Assembly: GCA_964627935.1 (NCBI GenBank)
Contig: CAZVLB010000004.1
Span: 174,822-238,821 of the forward strand
From: JAABVY01 sp964627935
GTDB taxonomy: Bacteria > Zixibacteria > MSB-5A5 > JAABVY01
Direction: 5' to 3'
Length of the DNA: 64,000 bases
Shown here: one piece after another, positions 19,933 to 27,861 of the stretch
How the letters are laid out: every line of letters starts with the position of its first letter
How positions within the stretch are numbered: the stretch's first letter is position 1
The notes under the pieces: model-generated
The model's database searches: none
Seen by the model: the letters and a program-made list of their open reading frames with translations, nothing else
Told to the model about the DNA's origin: nothing
Translations under genes and position numbers: made by a program

Positions 19933-21351
19933 ATAAAAAAAACTACTACCATAGTATATGTAATCTGCTTGTTTCTGGGGCTCACGGCACAGGTTTTTGC
20001 GGTTCAATATTTTGAATCATCAATGGGTTATTCAGTAGGAGCATGGCCCATGGGTGCAACCGCGGCGGACTTCAATGGTGATGGCTACCTGGATCTGGCC
20101 GTGGCAAATAATCCCGGCAGTAATATTTCTGTCTTGATCAATGACGGTGATGGGACCTTTGCAACCCAGGTATTTTATGCCACAAATCCGTCACAGTATC
20201 CATATAATGTCACCGCAGGTGATATGGATAAGGATGGAAATGTAGATATCGTTACAGGCGGAAGCATGGGGTTTGTGATATTTTACGGTAATGGCGACGG
20301 TACTTTCGCGGCCGCTGACAATCACTACTTTGTCGAAACTGTACAAGATGTCGTAGTTGCCGATTTTAACAATGATACCTATCTGGATATTGCCACATCC
20401 CATGCGGTCCGTGATTCTGTTGGCATTCATATCAATAACCACGATTCGACCTATACAACTCATTTAGTTCCAACAGGGCAGGGAACCATCTCTCTTTCCG
20501 CCGCCCACTTGGATGGAGACAGTTATATCGATCTGCTGGTGGGATGTAACAAGGGCGTGGTATGGAACCTGAAAAATGATCAGAGCGGCAGCTTTACCGG
20601 AACCGAGGTACATCTCGGTATTCTGGATGATCCGGCCAGGATCGATGTGACCGATCTGGATGGCGACAATATCGGCGATTTCGTTGTGATTCATGCCGTT
20701 AATGATTTCCTGTTTCCATACTTCAATAATGGAGATGGTACATATACGGTTGGCAGCGGCCATGTTACTACCGATAATCCCATCGCTGTTCGATTTGCTG
20801 ATGTCAATGGCGACAGCAATGAGGATATCCTTGTCGGCTACGGTACCTCTGACAGCGTGGAGCTTTATCTGAATCTCGGGTCAAATACATTCAGCCGCGA
20901 TTCAGCCTATGATGTGGGCGGTACTCCGAAAGATATCGTGTATGCCGATCTGGATAATGACGGTTACAAAGATATGGCTGTGACAGCATACAATGGCGAT
21001 AAAATCGAGGTCTTTCTGAGCAGGCTTTCTTTGATCGTTTCTGTCGATGATGTCACCACCGGTGCAGTACCGGATAAATATTCGCTGGAGCAGAACTACC
21101 CCAACCCCTTCAACCCGGAAACCCATATCAGGTTCGCATTGCCGAAATCATCATATGTCAAGGTCGAGGTGTTCAATATGCTGGGCCGGTCGGTGGCGGT
21201 TCTGGTTGATGATTATCTGGAAGCGGGGATCAAGGAAGTCACCTGGAACGGCGTAAACAATTCCGGCCGGAAAGTCGCATCGGGAATTTACATGTACCGC
21301 GTCACAACCGACCAGTTCACCGATTCAAAGACAATGCTGCTCCTGAAATAA
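19933..21351 (+). CDS. FG-GAP/VCBS beta-propeller protein with Por sorting domain
   Basis: About 472 residues if translation starts at the AUA at 19933, which lies 7 nt after GGGAGG and begins a textbook signal peptide (KKTTT, then a hydrophobic core ending VFA). The next usable in-frame start, TTG 19969, would remove the basic n-region. Seven repeats of the FG-GAP/VCBS type follow (DFNGDGYLDL, DMDKDGNVDI, DFNNDTYLDI, HLDGDSYIDL, DLDGDNIGDF, DVNGDSNEDI, DLDNDGYKDM), giving a seven-bladed, Ca-binding propeller. The last ~90 residues are a sorting domain with NYPNPFNPETHIRFALP and KTMLLLK. Surface or released protein, perhaps for binding. A strong terminator follows. Confidence 0.85.
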   Translation: MKKTTTIVYVICLFLGLTAQVFAVQYFESSMGYSVGAWPMGATAADFNGDGYLDLAVANNPGSNISVLINDGDGTFATQVFYATNPSQYPYNVTAGDMDKDGNVDIVTGGSMGFVIFYGNGDGTFAAADNHYFVETVQDVVVADFNNDTYLDIATSHAVRDSVGIHINNHDSTYTTHLVPTGQGTISLSAAHLDGDSYIDLLVGCNKGVVWNLKNDQSGSFTGTEVHLGILDDPARIDVTDLDGDNIGDFVVIHAVNDFLFPYFNNGDGTYTVGSGHVTTDNPIAVRFADVNGDSNEDILVGYGTSDSVELYLNLGSNTFSRDSAYDVGGTPKDIVYADLDNDGYKDMAVTAYNGDKIEVFLSRLSLIVSVDDVTTGAVPDKYSLEQNYPNPFNPETHIRFALPKSSYVKVEVFNMLGRSVAVLVDDYLEAGIKEVTWNGVNNSGRKVASGIYMYRVTTDQFTDSKTMLLLK

Positions 21352-21379
21352 GATTTTAACACTCGAATCAAATCATGCA

Positions 21380-21413
21380 AATCCTGTCGGCTTAAAACCG
21401 GCAGGATTTTTTT
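21380..21413 (+). terminator. Rho-independent terminator
   Basis: AATCCTGTCGG, loop CTTAAAA, CCGGCAGGATT, then TTTTT: an 11-bp stem with one G-T pair. It ends the propeller protein transcript. Confidence 0.92.
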
Positions 21414-21639
21414 CTGAAAGCCCTTGTAATGTTCCGGTTATTAAATTCCATCAAACCTATCCGATTATTCCCAGGTTACCGGGAGCAAAAGACCAGCATA
21501 TATGTTAATATATAAATTCCCACAGCTAAAACTTAATTGCCTGAAAAAAAGATATGGCTTATATTCGGCTGAATTTGTCTGAACGAATCTAAAACAGTTG
21601 TCCGAATCCGGGCCGACATTTGTACAACGGAGCACTGAC

Positions 21640-23343
21640 ATGAAATTTATTCCCTCGCAAATCCTGTACTTTGCCCGCAGCCGCACCACCAAGCAGAATG
21701 TCAAGCTTTTGATGCGCTTTCTGATTTCGCTGGCTGTGCTGGTTACGATATACAGTATTCTGTTTCATTTCATCATGCTTCACGAAGACAAAGAGTATTC
21801 CTGGATAACCGGCCTGTACTGGACCCTGACTGTCATGTCTACCCTGGGTTTTGGCGATATCACTTTCGCAAGCGACCTGGGCAAGGCTTTTTCGCTGGTG
21901 GTACTGCTTTCCGGTATCCTGTTCCTGCTGGTCATGCTGCCATTTACGTTCATTCAGTTTTTCTATGCTCCATGGCTCGAAGCGCAGTCGCGGGCCAAAA
22001 CACCCCGCGAGTTGCCATCAACAACATCGGGGCATATAATCCTGACCAGTTTTGACAGCCTGACTGTCAACCTTGTGTATAAGCTGGCAAAATATAATTA
22101 CGAGTATGTTATCGTCGCTCCTGACCTGCAACGGGCACGGGAGCTGTATGAAATGGAATTTAAGGTCGTGGTAGGCGATCTGGGCGATGCGGATACGTTT
22201 CGCCGGCTCAGGGTGGAAAACGCCGCCATGATAGTAGCAAACAATGAGGACACACTCAATACCAATATTGCCTTTACAGTGCGCGAAATAACCAAAGATG
22301 TTCCCGTGGTTACCAACGCCAACTCGAATGATTCCATAGATATCCTCGAACTGGCCGGGAGCACATATGTCTTCCAATTCATGAAGATGCTCGGTGAATC
22401 GCTGGCGCGGCGGACGCTTGGCATGAGCATCGGGGCAAATGTGATCGGACGCTTCGATCAGCTGATTATTGCCGAGGCCTCGGCGATGAGGACGCCACTG
22501 GAAGGAAAAACACTGATTGATAACCGTATCCGCGAAAAAACCGGAACAACTGTGGTCGGCCTTTGGAAACGCGGTGAATTCCGGGTCCCGCGCCCCGATT
22601 CCCGCATCGATTCAACCACCGTGCTTGTGCTCGCCGGCACTTCAGAACAACTTGAAAATTTCGAAAAGACCTTTTACACGGACAGTTCCCGACCCTCCAA
22701 CCAATCCCTGGTTCTTATTCTGGGAGGCGGACGGGTCGGGCAGGCGGCGGCTAATGTCCTGAAGGAGCGGGGAATTAATTATCGCATAGTGGAGAAGAAT
22801 CCCAGGTTTATTCGGGGCGAAAACTATATTGAAGGGGATGCCGCCGATATTAACACTCTCTATGAGGCCGGTATACGCGAGGCGACCTCGGTGCTTGTCA
22901 CCACGCATGATGATTCCGTAAATGTCTACCTCACCATATATTGCCGTAAGCTGCGATCTGATGTGCAGATTATCAGCCGGGCCAATATCGATCGCAATAT
23001 CTCCAAGCTCCATAGCGCCGGCGCAGATCTTGTCATGTCACATGCCTCGATCGGGGCAAATACGATAATAAATCTGCTTTTGCCGAACAGGATAATGATG
23101 GTGTCCGAGGGTCTCAATGTCTTTCGGGTTCCGGTTCACAAATCGTTTGCCGGAAAAACTCTGGCCGAGATCCCGATCAGGCAGCAAACCGGCTGCAGCG
23201 TAATAGCTATCGGCAAAGAAGACGATTTGAATATCAATCCCGGACCTTCGGCTGTCCTTGACGCTGACGATGAAATAGTACTCATCGGCACTGGAGAGGC
23301 CGAGAAACGTCTGATGGACATCTACCTGCAATCTCCCAAATAG
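21640..23343 (+). CDS. Two-TM potassium channel with two RCK (TrkA) modules
   Basis: 567 residues from the ATG at 21640 (CGGAG upstream). TM1 about 26-46, pore loop with the selectivity filter TLGFGD at 68-73, TM2 about 80-105. Then two RCK_N/TrkA_N Rossmann modules (about 122-250 and 350-470, the second with LILGGGRVGQAAANVL, a clear dinucleotide-binding loop) each followed by a TrkA_C domain. The first loop (LTSFDSLTVNLVYKL) lacks the GxGxxG pattern. This tandem arrangement resembles MthK/GsuK-type gated K+ channels, in which ligands such as Ca2+ or NAD set opening. Single-gene unit with no neighbour in the same operon. Confidence 0.9.
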   Translation: MKFIPSQILYFARSRTTKQNVKLLMRFLISLAVLVTIYSILFHFIMLHEDKEYSWITGLYWTLTVMSTLGFGDITFASDLGKAFSLVVLLSGILFLLVMLPFTFIQFFYAPWLEAQSRAKTPRELPSTTSGHIILTSFDSLTVNLVYKLAKYNYEYVIVAPDLQRARELYEMEFKVVVGDLGDADTFRRLRVENAAMIVANNEDTLNTNIAFTVREITKDVPVVTNANSNDSIDILELAGSTYVFQFMKMLGESLARRTLGMSIGANVIGRFDQLIIAEASAMRTPLEGKTLIDNRIREKTGTTVVGLWKRGEFRVPRPDSRIDSTTVLVLAGTSEQLENFEKTFYTDSSRPSNQSLVLILGGGRVGQAAANVLKERGINYRIVEKNPRFIRGENYIEGDAADINTLYEAGIREATSVLVTTHDDSVNVYLTIYCRKLRSDVQIISRANIDRNISKLHSAGADLVMSHASIGANTIINLLLPNRIMMVSEGLNVFRVPVHKSFAGKTLAEIPIRQQTGCSVIAIGKEDDLNINPGPSAVLDADDEIVLIGTGEAEKRLMDIYLQSPK

Positions 23344-23652
23344 CCGAAATCCCGGCCATTGCAGATAAAGCAAACCAATCCCCAGGTTTCCATCCAGCTC
23401 CCATCAGCGACTATTTCAAAATGAAATGACTATGATTACATAATGATAGGGTAAATGTCAGGCTGAAATTTCCTGCTTCTTATTGTCACAAAAAGTACAA
23501 CGTTAACTATTTACAAATCAATAGATTAAAATCAACCACGGGTATTTTGTAAGGTGGATTGATTTGTCCGGCATTGCCATTGCTTATGTGTTAATCAGGA
23601 AAAATACAATTGAACTCTTTCAGCAATCAAACACTCATGAAAGGAGTGCAAA
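23344..23652 (+). other. Intergenic region with regulatory signals
   Basis: 309 bp before the NifX-like gene. It holds a 10-bp inverted repeat (ACAAATCAAT at 23513-23522 and ATTGATTTGT at 23558-23567) and, directly after the right arm, a candidate sigma-54 promoter. No gene seen. Confidence 0.6.
23568..23585 (+). promoter_or_regulatory. Candidate sigma-54 (-24/-12) promoter
   Basis: CCGGCATTGCCATTGCTT matches the TGGCAC-N5-TTGCA pattern at GGCA and TTGCT; the GG and GC pairs are separated by exactly 10 nt as the enhancer-dependent promoters require. It lies about 70 bp before the NifX-like start. A sigma-54 activator gene follows the malic enzyme gene, consistent with control of this operon. 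Confidence 0.55.
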
Positions 23653-24021
23653 ATGGTAATCGCAATCGCGGCAAACTCAAAAGACCCTGAAAGCCTGGTC
23701 GGTTCGCGTTTCTGTACGGCGAAATATTTTCATCTCATCGATTCAACCACACATGAAGTCAAAGTGATAGAGAATAGTCTCTGCAGCGGCGATCTGAGCG
23801 ATGTCGAAAAACGTGCCGCCGATTTGATTATCGGCAACGGGGTCGGTCTGGTACTGGCAGGTCAGTGCGGGCCATTGGCGTTTCAGTCGTTAAGCACAGC
23901 CGGTGTACATGTAATCGCGGCCGTGGACGGCATGGTCAAAGACGCTGCCAAAGATTACTGCTTCTGGGATGATGACAATGAGTATTCAATGAAAGCCGAA
24001 CCGTGGTGGCACTGGAGATAG
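23653..24021 (+). CDS. NifX/NifB-C-terminal family protein
   Basis: 122 residues, the dinitrogenase iron-molybdenum cofactor binding fold (PF02579). Seen: the start MVIAIAANSKD, a strand-helix pattern, IIGNGVGLVLAGQCGPLAF and GVHVIAAVDGMVKDAAKDY, which is the typical C-terminal half. Members bind metal clusters or cofactor precursors, but many, like this one, occur with no nitrogenase gene nearby, so nitrogen fixation is not implied. The C-terminal tail (WWHWR) is aromatic. Strong start: AAAGGAG, 7 nt, ATG. The malic enzyme start lies 2 nt after its stop, so translational coupling is likely. Confidence 0.85.
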   Translation: MVIAIAANSKDPESLVGSRFCTAKYFHLIDSTTHEVKVIENSLCSGDLSDVEKRAADLIIGNGVGLVLAGQCGPLAFQSLSTAGVHVIAAVDGMVKDAAKDYCFWDDDNEYSMKAEPWWHWR

Positions 24022-24023
24022 AT

Positions 24024-25742
24024 ATGGCAACGGTATATACGTCTTTAAAACAGGAGGACAGCATCGAGGTCGCCTGTACCGGCGAAAGGCTTCTTAATAA
24101 TCCCCGCTTTAACAAGGGTTCCGCTTTCACCCTTGAAGAACGTCGAATGTTTGGACTGAAAGGTCTCTTGCCGGCGCATGTCGTGAATATGGAGGATCAG
24201 GTTGCCATCGAATACGAGCATCTGCAGTCAAAGCGCGATGATCTTGAACGGCTTATCGGCTTAATGGCGCTCCAGGATCGCAATGAAACGCTGTTCTATC
24301 GATTAATAATTGAAAATCTTGAGGAGACATTGCCTATTGTATATACCCCGACTATAGGCCAGGCCTGCCAGCAGTACAGCCACATTTTCAGGCGCCCACG
24401 GGGAATCTGGATCACCCCGGATGATATTGATTCGATTCCGCGTATTCTTGGCAATCTGAATTGTGATGAGATCAGGTTGATTGTGGCGACCGATAATGAA
24501 CGTATACTCGGGCTTGGCGATCTGGGTGCGGGCGGAATTGGTATTCCCTGCGGAAAAATCGCACTGTATTGTGCCGCCGCCGGAATTCCTCCGGCTTCCT
24601 GTCTGCCGGTAAGCCTGGATGTCGGTACAAACAATATCGATCTGCTGGAAGATCCCTATTATCTTGGATACAGGCGACGTCGACTGCAGGGAGACCGCTA
24701 TTATGAGTTCATTGAGGCCTTTGTCGAGGCCGTAAAGGACGTCTTGCCAAAAGCTCTCTTGCAGTTTGAAGATTTCAAAAAAGAAAATGCCATGATCCTG
24801 CTCGATCGTTACCGGCATCGTATCGCCTGCTTCAATGATGATATCCAGGGTACGGCAGCTGTTGGTGTGGCCGGGATACTTTCCGCGCTGCGGATCACCG
24901 GCAGTCAGCTGTCCGACCAGAAAATAGTCTTTGCCGGGGCAGGAGCAGCCGGCATTGGTATCGGCAAGATGCTTGAAATGGCTATGATCGAGGATGGCTG
25001 CAGCCCCCAGACCATAAAAAATTCCATGCTGTATGTTGACAGTCGCGGGTTATTGACCCAAAATTCGCCGCGCCGGGAAGCATATAAGCAGGAAGTGGCC
25101 GTGACCCCGGAAACGGTTCATCAACTCGGCTTTTCCGGCAGCGAACCGTTTAGCCTGCTGGATGTGGTAAAGGCTGTGCATCCAACAATTCTAATCGGGA
25201 CCTCAACAGTCAGCGGCCTGTTTACGAAAGAAATAGTGCGGGAGATGGCCAAACACTGCGATCGGCCGATTATTATGCCCCTCAGCAATCCATCGTCGAA
25301 AGCCGAATGTACACCGGCCCAGGCCATAAAATGGACAGAAGGAAAGGCGATAGTCGCCACCGGCAGCCCATTCGATCCGGTTGAATATAACGGCCGGACC
25401 CATGTTGTGGGCCAGGGTAACAATGTATTTATCTTTCCGGGAATTGGATTGGGCTGCATTCTCAGCGAAGTTCGTGAGGTTACAGATGACCTGTTCCTGA
25501 CAGCGGCGCGAGCCCTGGCGGAAATGGTCCCCGAAAAAAGACTGTGCCAGGGAGCAATCTATCCCCGGATTAATAATCTTCGTCGGGTTAGCGCAAAAGT
25601 GGCTGTTTCAGTCATGAAAAAAGCGCGGGATATGAAACTCGGCCGCTTCCTGACTGATGGCGAAATAATAGAATTAGTGGAAAATTCCATGTGGTTCCCC
25701 GAGTATCGTCAATACCGATTGCCGCAACGCAATGGGTTTTAA
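24024..25742 (+). CDS. maeA: NAD-dependent malic enzyme (MaeA/SfcA type)
   Basis: 572 residues, the long form like E. coli MaeA and mitochondrial enzymes. Seen: IVYTPTIGQACQQYS with the catalytic Tyr, the malic signature GLGDLGAGGIGIPCGKIALY, the metal ligands in FEDF and FNDDIQGTAAV, and the Rossmann loop FAGAGAAGIGIGKML. It oxidises and decarboxylates malate to pyruvate with reduction of NAD(P)+. The ATG at 24024 has GGAG six nt upstream; an in-frame GTG at 24003 inside the preceding gene is less likely. Its pairing with a NifX-like protein under a sigma-54 type promoter is unusual. A hairpin terminator follows. Confidence 0.95.
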   Translation: MATVYTSLKQEDSIEVACTGERLLNNPRFNKGSAFTLEERRMFGLKGLLPAHVVNMEDQVAIEYEHLQSKRDDLERLIGLMALQDRNETLFYRLIIENLEETLPIVYTPTIGQACQQYSHIFRRPRGIWITPDDIDSIPRILGNLNCDEIRLIVATDNERILGLGDLGAGGIGIPCGKIALYCAAAGIPPASCLPVSLDVGTNNIDLLEDPYYLGYRRRRLQGDRYYEFIEAFVEAVKDVLPKALLQFEDFKKENAMILLDRYRHRIACFNDDIQGTAAVGVAGILSALRITGSQLSDQKIVFAGAGAAGIGIGKMLEMAMIEDGCSPQTIKNSMLYVDSRGLLTQNSPRREAYKQEVAVTPETVHQLGFSGSEPFSLLDVVKAVHPTILIGTSTVSGLFTKEIVREMAKHCDRPIIMPLSNPSSKAECTPAQAIKWTEGKAIVATGSPFDPVEYNGRTHVVGQGNNVFIFPGIGLGCILSEVREVTDDLFLTAARALAEMVPEKRLCQGAIYPRINNLRRVSAKVAVSVMKKARDMKLGRFLTDGEIIELVENSMWFPEYRQYRLPQRNGF

Positions 25743-25775
25743 TGTATTAGGTGAATCTGCATGGTTGGTTCGAAC

Positions 25776-25822
25776 AGGGCCGGATATCTTTTGTGTTAAA
25801 GAGCTAAAATCCGGCCTTATTT
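25776..25822 (+). terminator. Rho-independent terminator after malic enzyme
   Basis: AGGGCCGGAT and ATCCGGCCTT pair (one G-T) across a 23-nt loop, followed by ATTTATTATT. Good stem, moderate T-run. Confidence 0.7.
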
Positions 25823-25897
25823 ATTATTGCTCGCTTTTTCAGATTTCTTCCTGATTCCATAGATTCTCAGTTGTTTCAAACAATAAAAATCAAATAC

Positions 25898-25942
25898 TTG
25901 ACAACCGGGTATGGTATTTTATATTGAAATATGGTATTTCAA
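25898..25942 (+). promoter_or_regulatory. Sigma-70 promoter with overlapping operator for the sigma-54 activator
   Basis: TTGACA (25898) and TATATT (25920) are 16 nt apart. Just downstream is the perfect inverted repeat TTGAAATA-TGG-TATTTCAA (25924-25942), and ATGGTATTT occurs twice across the element. A repressor or the activator itself could bind here and control the gene that starts 17 bp later. Promoter is seen; the binding protein is inferred. Confidence 0.6.
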
Positions 25943-25959
25943 AATGAAAGGTATTTCGC

Positions 25960-27579
25960 GTGAGAGCTGAGGATCTTAATATTCAGGATCTGATTTCGGT
26001 CAAAAACGGCGAAATCAATCTGCGCGGCCGACGATTAGTGCTTCACTCAATACATGCATTCAGCCAGTTTCGCTATGATCTGCTCAAAATGCTCGGCGAA
26101 GACGATGCCAGACGGTTATTTACCAGATTCGGTTTTTTCTGGGGCCAGGCGGATGCCGCCGCTCTGCAGCGGCTCTTTAAATGGCCGACTGTCGAAGAAT
26201 GGCTTAAGGCCGGTATTAAGCTATATGCGCTCGAGGGGGCCGGGCAGGCCAAAATTTCGGAGCTGTTTATAGATAAGCAAAATAAAAAGTTTAAGATGGA
26301 TGTCTCCTGGCACAATTCGGTCGAGGTCGAGGAGCATGTGATGAATATGGGGGCCGATGACAAGGCCGTGTGCTGGAAATATATTGGCTATGTTAGCGGC
26401 ATGACCTCATACTGCATGGGTCAGAGCATTTACTTCATTGAATCCCTTTGCCAGGGCAGGCGAGATGGTTTCTGCCGGGCAATTGGAAAGGATCTCGAAT
26501 CATGGGGCGATGAAATAACTCCGCACCTGAAGTATTTCGAGGCGGAAGACATCAAGGGAAAAGTCAAACGATTGACGGAGGAACTGAAGGAGAAGACCAG
26601 GGCCCTTGAAAAACATAAAAGGGAATTAAAAAGACTGCGGCATCGTTCGGTTCCCTATCTGGCAGAGGGAAGAAGCAGGAAAATGCAGGACGTGCTGAAT
26701 CTGGCCAGCAAGGTTGCCAGATATGATTCCTCGGTGCTGATAACGGGTGAAACCGGAACCGGAAAAGAAGTCCTGGCCAGATATATTCATGATATGTCGC
26801 AGCGCTTTAAGGGCCCTTTCGTTGTAATCAACTGCCTGGCCATGCCCGAGTCCCTTTTGGACAGCGAACTGTTTGGCCATAAGGCCGGAAGTTTCACGGG
26901 AGCGGCTCAAAACAGAAGGGGATTATTTGAGGAGGCTTCCAACGGCACTGTATTTTTGGATGAAATCGGTGAATTAAGTCAGGCAACCCAGTTGAAATTG
27001 CTGCGGGTCCTGCAGGAGAAAGAGATTCTCAGGATCGGCGAGAACAAGCCCCGCAAATCGAATGTCCGAGTCATTGCGGCAACCAATAAGGACCTCGACC
27101 AGGCGGTTAAGGACCGTGAGTTCAGAGAGGACCTGCTTTATCGTTTGAAGGTCATCGAAATCAAGGTGCCCTCACTGCGAGAAAGAAAACAGGACATTTT
27201 GCCGATTTCGCAGTTTTTAATCCAGAGAATCTCAAGGAAACTTGGAATAGAATCCCTGCGCCTTGATTCAGAGTGTGCTGAATCTCTCGAGGCCTATGAT
27301 TGGCCGGGAAATATCAGGGAGCTGGAAAATGCCCTGGAAAGGGCCGCAGTTGTTTCCACCGATGGAGTAATCACTCAGAAACATCTCCCGTCAAGAATAG
27401 TATACCAGTCCCGCATGCATGATAAAATCCAGGAGGGCTCCGATGCGTCTTTGAAACAGGTTGAACAGGCCCATATCAAACGCATTTTGAATTTTGCAGA
27501 GGGCAATAAAACCAAAGCGGCCAAAATCCTGGGCATAAGCGGAGCTACCCTGTGGCGCAAATTGAAAGAAATCGACTGA
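25960..27579 (+). CDS. Sigma-54-dependent activator with XylR_N/V4R sensor
   Basis: 539 residues. XylR_N domain about 20-115 and V4R about 120-185 with Cys138, 152, 164 and 172, resembling the aromatic-sensing A domain of XylR and DmpR. A charged coiled-coil linker (200-228) leads to the AAA+ domain: Walker A GETGTGKE 263-270, sigma-54 contact loop GSFTGA 310-315 (Ser instead of the usual Ala), Walker B FLDEIGE 332-338, sensor II region LYRLKV. A Fis-type HTH ends the protein (KAAKILGISGATLWRKLKEI). Small-molecule binding to the N-terminal domain should relieve repression of ATP hydrolysis. The likely target is the NifX/malic enzyme promoter just upstream. GTG start; the Shine-Dalgarno is weak. 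Confidence 0.9.
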   Translation: MRAEDLNIQDLISVKNGEINLRGRRLVLHSIHAFSQFRYDLLKMLGEDDARRLFTRFGFFWGQADAAALQRLFKWPTVEEWLKAGIKLYALEGAGQAKISELFIDKQNKKFKMDVSWHNSVEVEEHVMNMGADDKAVCWKYIGYVSGMTSYCMGQSIYFIESLCQGRRDGFCRAIGKDLESWGDEITPHLKYFEAEDIKGKVKRLTEELKEKTRALEKHKRELKRLRHRSVPYLAEGRSRKMQDVLNLASKVARYDSSVLITGETGTGKEVLARYIHDMSQRFKGPFVVINCLAMPESLLDSELFGHKAGSFTGAAQNRRGLFEEASNGTVFLDEIGELSQATQLKLLRVLQEKEILRIGENKPRKSNVRVIAATNKDLDQAVKDREFREDLLYRLKVIEIKVPSLRERKQDILPISQFLIQRISRKLGIESLRLDSECAESLEAYDWPGNIRELENALERAAVVSTDGVITQKHLPSRIVYQSRMHDKIQEGSDASLKQVEQAHIKRILNFAEGNKTKAAKILGISGATLWRKLKEID

Positions 27580-27669
27580 ACCGGAAGTCTCTCGTGCCAT
27601 AAAACAGTATACAATCATATCAGTCTGTGACTCTTAATGGCATCAGCGTCTTCCGTAAATGCCAATCTG

Positions 27670-27687
27670 TATAACTTAAGTTATAAT
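27670..27687 (+). promoter_or_regulatory. 16-bp palindrome overlapping a TATAAT box
   Basis: TATAACTTAAGTTATA (27670-27685) is a perfect palindrome and runs into TATAAT (27682-27687). It lies 180 bp before the giant surface-protein gene. No good -35 box is present at 17 bp, which suits a promoter needing an activator, or a chance AT-rich palindrome. Confidence 0.4.
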
Positions 27688-27861
27688 CTCCTGCGAAAAG
27701 AATCTAAATCCGGCCCCACAATGAATATCGACCGATAACTTCCCATTACCACGGCGAGCAAAGACTATCTAACTACCTAACAATAAGTTAAGTGGCTGTA
27801 AAAGCCCTCAAGAAATTTGCGCATATGTCGATATATAACTCGATGGGGCAAGGAGAAAGCT

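Noticed and set aside
23513..23567. XylR-type upstream activating sequence
   Set aside because: The inverted repeat does not match the XylR/DmpR site pattern and the right arm nearly touches the -24 box.
23653..24021. Evidence of nitrogen fixation
   Set aside because: NifX-fold proteins are widespread without nitrogenase, and no nif structural gene is present.
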